A DNA stretch of 5,611 bases, taken from positions 1 through 5,611 of the forward strand of contig JAFSNU010000270.1 in NCBI GenBank assembly GCA_017447325.1. Direction: 5' to 3'. The notes under the pieces are model-generated. The model had not been told where the DNA came from and did not search any database. It worked only from the letters and a program-made list of their open reading frames with translations. A program made the position numbers and the translations under genes. The stretch comes from Synergistaceae bacterium (GTDB lineage: Bacteria; Synergistota; Synergistia; Synergistales; Aminobacteriaceae). This document shows, in pieces, positions 1 to 5,611 of this stretch. The first letter of the stretch is position 1. Every line of letters starts with the position of its first letter.

Positions 1-561
1 ATCGACTGCGAGCCGGGCGCATTTTTATATTTGGGCTTTAACAAAACTTACACGCGCGGCGAAGTCGAGAGCGCTATTAAAAATAATAATTTAATTAGCT
101 TGCTTAATAAAATTGAAGTGAAGCCAGGCGACGCGTTTTATATTCCGGCGGGAACTGTCCATGCCATAGGCGGGAATATTTTGTTGGCTGAAACTCAGCA
201 GAACTCTAATATAACTTACCGCGTTTACGATTATAATCGACTTGGCCAGGACGGCAAGCCACGCGAGCTTCATATTAATAAAGCTCTTGACGTGATGAAT
301 TTAAATTTTAAAGATAATTATGATATTCCCAGCGACGCGCCGTTTAATTCTAAAATTTTAAAATTAAAATCCGGCGAAAGTTTTAAGCTTGTTAATCGCA
401 AAAATTTTATCTCGATAATATTATTATCGGGCGAGGCAAATTTAAATAATTTAAAGCTCACGCAGTATCAGGCAATTTTAATTAATAAGCTTGACAAAGA
501 TGAAAATTTAATTTTAAGCGCGGGCGATAAATCAGCTGAAATTTTAGTCTCGGATTTTTAA
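1..561 (+). CDS. manA: Mannose-6-phosphate isomerase, type I (class I PMI), 5'-truncated by window edge
   Basis: This enzyme interconverts mannose-6-phosphate and fructose-6-phosphate in the cytoplasm, the entry to GDP-mannose and mannose use. It is a zinc-dependent cupin. The frame is open from base 1 (IDCEPGAFLYLGFNK...), so the TTG at 31 is an internal leucine and the true start lies upstream. The 186 codons present are roughly the last 60% of a short type I PMI, which is usually about 310-320 residues. Family signatures seen: PGDAFYIPAGTVHAIG, whose His (codon 160-162) matches a zinc ligand of the family; LLAETQQNSN; and TYRVYDYNR, whose first Arg (codon 220-222) matches the conserved active-site arginine. 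A beta-rich C-terminal cupin-like section (SGESFKLVNRKNFISIILLSGEA) completes the protein, with TAA at 559-561. The other zinc ligands lie in the missing N-terminal part. The next gene on this strand begins 54 bp downstream. Identification is secure; whether the full gene is intact cannot be judged here. Confidence 0.95.
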   Translation: MDCEPGAFLYLGFNKTYTRGEVESAIKNNNLISLLNKIEVKPGDAFYIPAGTVHAIGGNILLAETQQNSNITYRVYDYNRLGQDGKPRELHINKALDVMNLNFKDNYDIPSDAPFNSKILKLKSGESFKLVNRKNFISIILLSGEANLNNLKLTQYQAILINKLDKDENLILSAGDKSAEILVSDF

Positions 562-595
562 TTAATAATTTATAATAATTAATATGAAAAAACTC

Positions 596-602
596 GAAAG
601 GA
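596..602 (+). promoter_or_regulatory. Ribosome binding site for the GT-C-like gene
   Basis: GAAAGGA is the only purine-rich Shine-Dalgarno-like stretch before the membrane protein. It ends 10 nt before an in-frame TTG (613) and 13 nt before the adjacent ATG (616), so spacing alone favours TTG while codon preference favours ATG. A TATAAT hexamer at 571-576 could be a -10 box, but no good -35 is seen and such hexamers are expected by chance in this A/T-rich gap. Confidence 0.45.
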
Positions 603-615
603 CAATAAATTTTTG

Positions 616-1965
616 ATGCGCAGACTTTGGCTCATGCCGCTATTCTTTATGCTCACAGTATGCGTTTATTTTTATCAGATCGGCGGCTTCGGCTTTATCG
701 ATCCGTACGAGACGCTTTATTATGCAAAAAATTTTGATTTAAATAATTTTATAAATTATATTGCATTTAATATATTTGGCTATAACGAGTTCGCCGGAAG
801 AATTTTTCAGGTTATGCTCGGCTTGAGCTGCGCGTTATTAACTTTTATTGCCGCAAAAATTTTAACGACTAATAACCGCAAGGCCTCGCAGATTGCTTTA
901 TTTATAACTTTAACTTCGCCTTTATATTTTATAGCCTCGCGCGTGAACACGCCGGATATATTTTTCGCGTTCGCGTTCACGCTCTCGATGCTGGGCTATA
1001 TTTATAAAATTCAAAATCTTGATCATAATAAATTTAAAGCTAATTTATTATTTTATTCCGGCATGGCTCTCGCGAGTTTGAGCGGCGGATTAATACGCGG
1101 CACGATCGCAGTTTTAAGCATAGTAAGCCTGCATATTTTAATTATCAACTGGCGGCACCGCAAAATTTATTTCAAAGAAGCCCTGCCGAACTTTCACGAT
1201 TTATTTTCGCCATTAGGCCTTATAATTTACGCAGTTTTAATCTCGCCGTTATTTTTAAATAAATACGCGTTAAATCATAATTTATTTTTAAGCTTTAATA
1301 AAATTTATTTATTAGCCTTCTGTCCTTGGCTGATATTTATTTTAATTTATATTAAAAAATTATTTAAATTATTATTTAATAACGAAGAAAATTTTACGTT
1401 AAATCAGGACGACGCGCTTTTATTATGCTTATGGGCCGCTCTTGCTTTTATATTTAATTTCCCGAATATAACGCCCTGCATAATGCCTTTAGCAATTTTA
1501 GCGGCCGTATTAATACTCGAAAATATTTTCGAGAGCTTAGAGCATAGGCTCGTTAAGAAATTTACATTTTATATATTATGCTTATGCGTAGTCGCAAGTT
1601 TAATTTTTGCAGTTAAAGCATTAAATTATATTGCGCTTAATAAATCGCATAAAGAAATTTCGCAGATCGCTTTAAATTATTTAAGCTACGAGAATAATCC
1701 TGACATAAATTTTTTGTATTACGGCGACATGCGCGGCCTGAATTTTTATTTAAACCGCGAGATATTAAATATTAACAATGCTGACATCGGCGACTGGGAC
1801 GTTAAAACAAGCAATAATAAAAATCTGCGCCGCCTATGGAACGGGTCTAAACGCATTTTATTAATTATTAAACGCGGTGACTTAGACGAGTTTATAAAAA
1901 TTATCGGACGCGAGCCAGTGAAAGTCGGCGAGAGTGCCGGCGATATTTTATTAACTAACTATTAA
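616..1965 (+). CDS. GT39/ArnT-like (GT-C fold) membrane glycosyltransferase, putative
   Basis: This is probably an integral membrane glycosyltransferase that would use a polyprenyl-phosphate-linked sugar on the outer face of the cytoplasmic membrane; donor and acceptor are unknown. From the ATG at 616 it has 449 residues. A first membrane helix spans about residues 4-22, followed by an extracytoplasmic loop with IDPYETLYYAKNF. Its acidic residues (D29, E32) occupy the place of the acidic first-loop motif typical of GT39/PMT-type enzymes. Further hydrophobic helices lie at about 64-83, 91-108, 113-131, 143-180, 200-216, 228-250, 267-310 and 318-340. A soluble tail of about 105 residues then ends in DILLTNY, a tail layout also seen in GT39 proteins. 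The length is shorter than ArnT (about 550). An in-frame TTG three bases earlier (613) is a possible start, better spaced from GAAAGGA. Position behind manA on the same strand suggests, but does not prove, a shared role in glycosylation. It could instead be an unassigned GT-C-like membrane protein. Confidence 0.7.
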   Translation: MRRLWLMPLFFMLTVCVYFYQIGGFGFIDPYETLYYAKNFDLNNFINYIAFNIFGYNEFAGRIFQVMLGLSCALLTFIAAKILTTNNRKASQIALFITLTSPLYFIASRVNTPDIFFAFAFTLSMLGYIYKIQNLDHNKFKANLLFYSGMALASLSGGLIRGTIAVLSIVSLHILIINWRHRKIYFKEALPNFHDLFSPLGLIIYAVLISPLFLNKYALNHNLFLSFNKIYLLAFCPWLIFILIYIKKLFKLLFNNEENFTLNQDDALLLCLWAALAFIFNFPNITPCIMPLAILAAVLILENIFESLEHRLVKKFTFYILCLCVVASLIFAVKALNYIALNKSHKEISQIALNYLSYENNPDINFLYYGDMRGLNFYLNREILNINNADIGDWDVKTSNNKNLRRLWNGSKRILLIIKRGDLDEFIKIIGREPVKVGESAGDILLTNY

Positions 1966-1975
1966 AGCTATACAT

Positions 1976-2049
1976 CCCTCCGTTACTGCGTGACATTGAG
2001 AGGGTACGGGCATGTAACCTCGAGCCTTACAGGGGCGGCAAGTTCTCAA
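1976..2049. repeat. GC-richer palindromic/structured spacer element between convergent genes
   Basis: This spacer between two convergent genes is clearly richer in G+C than the other intergenic DNA here. It contains stacked inverted repeats. CCCTC (1976-1980) pairs with GAGGG (2000-2004) and encloses GTTAC-TGC-GTGAC (1982-1994), a 5-bp stem with one G-T pair and a 3-nt loop. A second hairpin is TGTAA (2013-2017) with TTACA (2027-2031) around a loop containing the palindrome CTCGAG. A third pairing, TTGAGA (1996-2001) with TCTCAA (2044-2049), would enclose the second hairpin and compete with the first. No coding sense is apparent. It could be a REP-like palindromic repeat, a bidirectional terminator without a clear U-tract, or a small structured RNA; strand is undetermined. 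The pairings are seen directly and the role is inference. Confidence 0.45.
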
Positions 2050-2062
2050 AGCTTATTTACTA

Positions 2063-3433
2063 TTAATTATTAAATTTATTATTCATGCCTTTCCAAACTG
2101 AATAAGTAAACGGGATTGCTAATAAGAATGACAAGAAGTCCGAGCAGGGCTGCGCGGTCTCAACGCCTGTTAAGCCTAAGAGCTTGGGCAGAATAATTAT
2201 GCACGGGATAAAGCACAGGCCGGACTTTGCCGAGGCAATTATCGAAGCTCTAACGCCCTTGCCGATTGACTGCAGCATCATGTTCGAGATAGAGAACGTT
2301 GCGTTTAACGGCAGCGTCAGCATCTGCCAGCGTAAAGCTATAACGCCGATTGCAATAACAGCCGGATCGTCCCGGAAAAATTTTATGATATTAACTGCAA
2401 AGCCCGAGCAGATAATCGCGATGCAAGTTAAAAATATTGTGCCGTATTTCACGCAGAATTTATAGCCGGCCTTAACTCTGCCGTGAAGATTAGCGCCGTA
2501 ATTATAACTGCATACGGGCTGATAGCCTTGGCCGAAGCCTATTACAGCCGCGTTTAAAAAGAACGTTGCGCGATTTACAACTGACATAGCGGCAATAGCA
2601 GCATCGCCGCCCAAAGCTCCGGCAGCATGGTTCATTAAAATTACGGCAAAGCTCATCAAGCCGTTGCGAAACAAAGACGGAGTGCCGCCGTTGATAATTT
2701 GAATTAAATAATGCGCGTTTAATTTTATATTTTTAAATTTAATTCTCAGGTTCGGGCCTTTATAGCTGCCGAATAATAAAATCGCGAAGCTCACGGTCTG
2801 ACTTATCACAGTTGCGAGAGCCGCTCCGGCAACGCCTAAATTAAAAGTAAATATAAAAATCGGATCGAGGCCGATGTTTAAAATTGCTCCGCTGACTAAT
2901 CCTATCATGGCATAGACTGCGCTGCCCTGAAATCTTAATTGATTATTAATCACAAGCTGCGAAGTCATGAAAGGCGCGCCGATTAAAATTATTTTCATGT
3001 AGCTCTTAGTGTCATGAATTATTGTCGGCGTCGCGCCTAAAATTTCAGCTAAATTATCTAAATTATAAAAGCCGCATAAAGTTATAATTAAGCCTAAGAT
3101 AAACGCTAAAACAAATCCCGTGGCGGCCATCTCTTCAGCCTCTTGCGTTTCGCCCGCGCCGAGCTTTCTTGACATGTAATTGCCCGAGCCGTGTCCGCAC
3201 AAAAAGCCTACAGCCTGAATTAAATTCATTAAAGACAAGACGATGCCGACCGCCGCCGTCGCCTGAGTTGAAATTCGTCCGACGAAGAACGTATCCGCCA
3301 TATTATATAAATGCGTGACTAACATGCTGATAATAGTCGGGACAGCAAGCTGCGTTATGAGCTTAGGAATAGGCGTTAATGTCATATAGTCATAGCGTTT
3401 TTGTAACTCGGGATTATTATTTATATTCTGCAT
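2063..3433 (-). CDS. MATE-family multidrug/metabolite efflux transporter (MepA/NorM-like)
   Basis: This is a cytoplasmic-membrane antiporter of the MATE family, which exports cationic drugs or metabolites in exchange for Na+ or H+; the substrate cannot be read from sequence. The 456-residue product has the usual MATE length of about 440-470 residues. The N-terminal segment, LTPIPKLITQLAVPTIISMLVTHLYNMADTFFVGR, is the classic first helix and loop of MepA-type members. It is followed by a small-residue and Gly-rich helix 2-3 region (GHGSGNYMSRKLGAGE). The second half repeats the fold, with GFGQGYQPVCSYNYGA, the matching signature before helix 8, and later ALRWQMLTLPLNATFSISNMMLQSIGKG. About twelve hydrophobic helices are visible. 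The start is the ATG at 3433-3431. A GAGG (minus strand, 3449-3446) lies 12 nt upstream, a rather long spacing. The gene converges with the GT-C-like gene and is divergent from rnpB, so it is probably transcribed alone. No regulator gene is next to it. Confidence 0.93.
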   Translation of the reverse strand: MQNINNNPELQKRYDYMTLTPIPKLITQLAVPTIISMLVTHLYNMADTFFVGRISTQATAAVGIVLSLMNLIQAVGFLCGHGSGNYMSRKLGAGETQEAEEMAATGFVLAFILGLIITLCGFYNLDNLAEILGATPTIIHDTKSYMKIILIGAPFMTSQLVINNQLRFQGSAVYAMIGLVSGAILNIGLDPIFIFTFNLGVAGAALATVISQTVSFAILLFGSYKGPNLRIKFKNIKLNAHYLIQIINGGTPSLFRNGLMSFAVILMNHAAGALGGDAAIAAMSVVNRATFFLNAAVIGFGQGYQPVCSYNYGANLHGRVKAGYKFCVKYGTIFLTCIAIICSGFAVNIIKFFRDDPAVIAIGVIALRWQMLTLPLNATFSISNMMLQSIGKGVRASIIASAKSGLCFIPCIIILPKLLGLTGVETAQPCSDFLSFLLAIPFTYSVWKGMNNKFNN

Positions 3434-3521
3434 TTAATTTATAGACCTCGCTTTAAAGTTTTAAATTTAAATTTTTAAATAATTATAAATTAAATTTTAT
3501 TATGATAAAATAAATAAATAT
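3434..3521. promoter_or_regulatory. Divergent intergenic promoter region (MATE transporter / rnpB)
   Basis: These 88 bases are almost entirely A/T and must hold the promoters of the leftward transporter gene and the rightward RNase P RNA. For the transporter, a perfect TATAAT on the minus strand (3487 down to 3482) is a candidate -10 box. For rnpB, TATGAT (3501-3506) or TAAAAT (3506-3511) could serve; the latter would place transcription initiation near 3518, just before the mature RNA end. No convincing -35 hexamer is seen for either. The composition makes individual matches weak, but the presence of promoters here is likely. Confidence 0.4.
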
Positions 3522-3914
3522 TTTTGAGCAGCCCATGCGGCCGCCGAGATTTTAAAATTTAAAAATTTAAAAGCTTGGAGGAAAGTCCGGACTTCACAGG
3601 GCAGGACGCCGGATAACGTCCGGCCGGCGCGAGCCGAGGGAAAGCGCAGCAGAAAATATACAGCTTTAATTTTAATTTTTAATTTTAAAATTAATTTTAA
3701 AATTTTTAGCAATGGTGAAATGGCGAGGCAAGAGCTCACCGGGTAAGTCGCAAGACTGCCGCATTGCAAGCCCCGTCCGAAGCAAGGCCGAATAGAGAGG
3801 AATGCAGCTGCCCGTTGTTTAATCCTCAGGGTATGGCCGCTTGACGCTCTTCGCGAGAAGACGCGCAGATAAATGGCCGCATAACACAGAATCCGGCTTA
3901 TGAGCTGCTCGAAA
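3522..3914 (+). ncRNA. rnpB: RNase P catalytic RNA (M1 RNA), bacterial type A-like
   Basis: This is the ribozyme subunit of ribonuclease P, which removes the 5' leader from pre-tRNAs. Universal core blocks occur in order. GGAGGAAAGTCCGGAC (3577-3592) is the 5' strand of P4 and its surroundings, followed by CAGGGCAGGACGCC. GGAAAGCGCAGCAGAAAATA ends at 3659. GGTGAAATGGCGAGG with GAGCTCACC forms the P11-P14 area. AGCAAGGCCGAATAG is at 3781-3795. CAGGGTATGGCCGCTTGA (3828-3845) carries the GGT expected to pair with the tRNA 3' CCA. ACAGAATCCGGCTTAT (3886-3901) is the 3' strand of P4. Terminal helices close properly: P1 pairs GAGCAGC (3526-3532) with GCTGCTC (3904-3910) and is extendable by T-A and T-G pairs to 3522/3914; P2 pairs ATGCGGCC (3535-3542) with GGCCGCAT (3875-3882). 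Two peripheral helices, P3 (about 3543-3578) and P12 (about 3663-3710), are filled with A/T-only sequence. Exact mature ends are estimated. The minus-strand reading frame across it (3500-3769) is spurious. Confidence 0.96.
3663..3710 (+). other. A/T-only P12-like helix inside RNase P RNA
   Basis: Between the conserved CAGCAGAAAATATACA block and the GGTGAAATGG block lies a segment opening with GCT and closing with AGC. The roughly 42 bases between them are only A and T. By position it replaces the P12 stem of type A RNase P RNAs, a helix known to vary in length and sequence. It can fold into a long but weak hairpin in several registers. A second A/T-filled stem occupies the P3 position, where CCGAG (3544-3548) pairs with CTTGG (3574-3578). 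The assignments come from position relative to core motifs, not from a computed fold. Confidence 0.6.
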
Positions 3915-3930
3915 TTTTTAATTTATATTA

Positions 3931-4070
3931 AAAGCTTGTGAGCTTGAGCGCATTAAAATTTTTAAAATTTTAAAATTAATAAAGCTTGCGAGCTTGAGTG
4001 ATTAAAAATTTTTATAAATTTTTAAAATAATTTAAAAGCTGGAGAGAAATTGAGCGAAATAAATTTTTAT
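3931..4070 (+). repeat. Imperfect tandem repeat (about 50-bp period) in the leader between rnpB and the helicase
   Basis: Copy 1 begins at 3931 (AAAGCTTGTGAGCTTGAGCG) and copy 2 exactly 50 bases later at 3981 (AAAGCTTGCGAGCTTGAGTG), with 18 of 20 positions identical. Each is followed by an A/T run containing ATTAAAA and a T-tract. A third, more diverged copy starts at 4035 (AAAGCTGGAGAG, a 3-base insertion, then TTGAGCG and AAATTTTTAT) and coincides with the ribosome binding site and TTG start of the helicase. In copies 1 and 2, AAGCT-N4-AGCTT forms a 5-bp hairpin with a 4-nt loop. Copies 1 and 2 each also carry a GAG shortly before TTGAG, but those frames stop after 9 and 3 codons. The whole gap 3915-4049 holds no gene. 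An rnpB terminator may lie here (T5 at 3915-3919), but none is convincing. Confidence 0.65.
4041..4046 (+). promoter_or_regulatory. Ribosome binding site fixing the TTG start of the helicase
   Basis: GGAGAG lies with its GGAG core 5 nt before the TTG at 4050-4052. The first in-frame ATG is far downstream, past the Walker A motif, and the ATG at 4069 is out of frame. This site therefore decides the unusual start codon. It sits inside the third copy of the leader repeat. Confidence 0.75.
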
Positions 4071-5611
4071 GACTGGCAGCTTGACGCGTTTAATTATATC
4101 AAGGACAAGAGCGCGGTGCTGTCAGCTCCTACGGGATCGGGAAAGACTTTAGCGGCGTATTTATGGGCAGGAATTTTAGATTTAAACGGCAATATAAATA
4201 AAGAAATAAATTGCAGACGCATAATCTTCACAGCGCCTATTAAGGCATTAAGCAACGAGAGATATTTAGATTTAAGGCGGATGGGACTTGACGTCGGACT
4301 GGAGACCGGCGACTTCAAGCGTAATACAAACGCTGATATAATTTGCTGCACTCAGGAAATTTACACGATGAAGTACGCGCATGTTGAAAATCAAAAATTA
4401 ATCGTTGACGAATTTCATTATATATTTGACGATTCTGACCGGGCGAGAATGTATATTGACGGAATAAAAGCCACGCACGAGACGACGCAGATATTAGTCA
4501 TGTCGGCGACCTTGGGCGGAGTTCGCGAGGTCGGAAAATATTTAGAGAATTTATGCGGCCGCGAATTTGAAATTTATGAAAGTCACGAACGCGCGACAAA
4601 ATTAATCTTCACGCCTGACAAGCCGGCAAAAATTTCAAATATTCATGACGCTTTAGTTTTTGTGTTCTCGCAGAAGGGCGCGGAGAGATTAGCTTTAAGC
4701 ATCGCCCAGACCCGCGAGAAGCTTGATGAAAATTTAATTAACAGGCTTAATGAGCTTGCAGAGATTTTAGATATAAATAATTTTAGAAATTTAGAGGACA
4801 CTTTGACGCGCGGCGTTGGAACTTATCACGGCGGAATGCTGCCGAAGGAAAAATTATTAGTCGAGTCGGCGTTCCGCGAGAGAATTTTAGACGTTGTCTG
4901 CGGGACTAACGCGCTGGCACTCGGCGTAAATCTTCCCGCTCAATATGTTATCTTTGCGCAGCTCGTGCAGTATCACGCGGGACGTCCCATAACTAAAAAT
5001 GAATTTTTGCAGATGGCTGGACGTGCGGGACGCAAAGGCTTGTTTGACCCGGGCTATGTAACGTATCTTAAAAAATCTCCGTTTGAATTTTTCGGAGCTG
5101 ACACGGGAAAAATTTTTAAGACTTTAGTCAAGAAAAAATCTGAAAAGGCGGTTATAACTTTAAGGCCGTCGTTCGGAAGGCTTTTACGCAAGCAAACTTT
5201 GCCGGAGTTCGAGGCTGAATATATAGCTGATTATAGCTTGCCGGAAGTTAAGGCTAAAGATATTTTACGCGGGATAAAATTTAATTTGCGAAAAATTGAT
5301 CGAGTAGCAAGCGAAGTCGTGCAGCATAATTCACGCAAAAAATTTCATGATTTATTAGCCGATATTTGGTATGACGAAATGGAAGTTGAAGAAAATTTAG
5401 AGATGGCGTTATTATTCTTTGAAGAGAGTTCGCCCAGCGCGTTAATGGCGGCTCAAATGGTCATGCCTTACGAGCGGAATTTTTTGCAGGCATTATTGAA
5501 AGTTAAACGATTTGCCAATCAGCTGCCGAAGGGCTATTACTTCAGGCCGTCGTCGATGACTGAGTTAAATAATAAAATTGACGAGATCGATCCGACTATT
5601 TACGGCTTTGA
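4050..5611 (+). CDS. Ski2-like DExH-box RNA helicase, 3'-truncated by window edge
   Basis: This is an ATP-dependent superfamily 2 helicase, most like the Ski2/Mtr4/HelY group, expected to unwind or remodel RNA in the cytoplasm. The frame starts at TTG 4050 and stays open for 520 codons to the window end without a stop. Seen in order: a Q-motif-like FYDWQLDAF (residues 6-14); motif I APTGSGKT (26-33); motif Ia TAPIKALSNERY (61-72), diagnostic of Ski2-like proteins; motif II DEFH (120-123) instead of the usual DEVH; motif III SATLG (152-156); VFVFSQKGAERLA (203-215), near motif IV; YHGGMLP (259-265), the counterpart of the Ski2 HHxGxLP signature; motif V CGTNALALGVNLPA (284-297); and motif VI QMAGRAGRKG (321-330). 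A charged helical region follows, probably the winged-helix and ratchet part. Full family members are longer, so a substantial C-terminal part is missing. It follows rnpB on the same strand, suggesting an RNA-processing setting. The minus-strand frame at 4094-4351 is a shadow. Confidence 0.93.
   Translation, partial: MSEINFYDWQLDAFNYIKDKSAVLSAPTGSGKTLAAYLWAGILDLNGNINKEINCRRIIFTAPIKALSNERYLDLRRMGLDVGLETGDFKRNTNADIICCTQEIYTMKYAHVENQKLIVDEFHYIFDDSDRARMYIDGIKATHETTQILVMSATLGGVREVGKYLENLCGREFEIYESHERATKLIFTPDKPAKISNIHDALVFVFSQKGAERLALSIAQTREKLDENLINRLNELAEILDINNFRNLEDTLTRGVGTYHGGMLPKEKLLVESAFRERILDVVCGTNALALGVNLPAQYVIFAQLVQYHAGRPITKNEFLQMAGRAGRKGLFDPGYVTYLKKSPFEFFGADTGKIFKTLVKKKSEKAVITLRPSFGRLLRKQTLPEFEAEYIADYSLPEVKAKDILRGIKFNLRKIDRVASEVVQHNSRKKFHDLLADIWYDEMEVEENLEMALLFFEESSPSALMAAQMVMPYERNFLQALLKVKRFANQLPKGYYFRPSSMTELNNKIDEIDPTIYGF

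Noticed and set aside
31..33. TTG at 31 as the start of manA
   Set aside because: The frame is open to base 1 with family-consistent residues (IDCEPGAFLY), and a start here would remove most of the zinc site.
91..273. 60-codon minus-strand open frame
   Set aside because: It is antisense to the conserved metal-binding and arginine motifs of manA.
1951..2012. 20-codon minus-strand frame (MPVPSQCHAVTEG...) in the convergent spacer
   Set aside because: It simply reads through the hairpin element; short, no ribosome binding site, and its sense is explained by the palindromes.
2184..2465. 93-codon plus-strand open frame
   Set aside because: It is antisense to the well-conserved MATE transporter and has no independent ribosome binding site or recognisable domain.
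3500..3769. 89-codon minus-strand open frame
   Set aside because: It lies across the RNase P RNA core motifs; its translation has low-complexity KILKLILKLKIKIK from the A/T stem and resembles no protein.
3915..4030. Possible CRISPR array from the 50-bp periodic repeat
   Set aside because: Only two good copies, the units between them are A/T-rich and similar to one another rather than unique spacers, and there are no cas genes nearby.
4094..4351. 85-codon minus-strand open frame
   Set aside because: It is antisense to helicase motifs I and Ia; a shadow of the real gene.

Overview
The window is AT-rich bacterial chromosomal DNA. Leucine is mostly TTA and phenylalanine and asparagine codons are AT-biased, but GCG, CGC and GAC/GAG codons are also common. 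Non-coding stretches collapse into runs of A and T. The taxon cannot be fixed from these genes. The RNase P RNA looks like the ancestral type A rather than the Bacillus type B. Together with the gene set, this suggests an anaerobic, possibly gut-associated bacterium; Synergistota or a similar deep lineage is only a guess.

Layout, left to right. (1) 1-561 (+): the 3' part of manA, a type I mannose-6-phosphate isomerase cut by the left edge. (2) 616-1965 (+): a polytopic membrane protein resembling GT39/ArnT-type (GT-C) glycosyltransferases, 54 bp behind manA on the same strand. (3) 1966-2062: a GC-richer, hairpin-rich spacer between two convergent genes. (4) 2063-3433 (-): a MATE-family efflux transporter. 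(5) 3434-3521: an A/T-only-like divergent promoter region. (6) about 3522-3914 (+): rnpB, the RNase P catalytic RNA. (7) 3915-4049: a tandemly repeated leader with a roughly 50-bp period. (8) 4050-5611 (+): the first 520 codons of a large Ski2-like DExH RNA helicase that starts with TTG and runs off the right edge.

Functional reading. manA and the GT-C-like gene may serve cell-envelope glycosylation, with mannose-6-phosphate leading to nucleotide or lipid-linked sugars used by a membrane transferase; this is inferred from position only. rnpB and the helicase lie in the same direction and both concern RNA metabolism. The MATE transporter between them points the other way and is probably an independent unit.

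Most unusual features. First, the leader between rnpB and the helicase holds two imperfect upstream copies of what looks like the helicase's own initiation region (GAG, then TTGAGYG, then an A/T run). Second, the 1966-2062 spacer is a compact structured element with alternative pairings. Third, a Ski2-like helicase sits directly behind rnpB. Nothing in the window amounts to an evident new multi-gene defence or mobile system.
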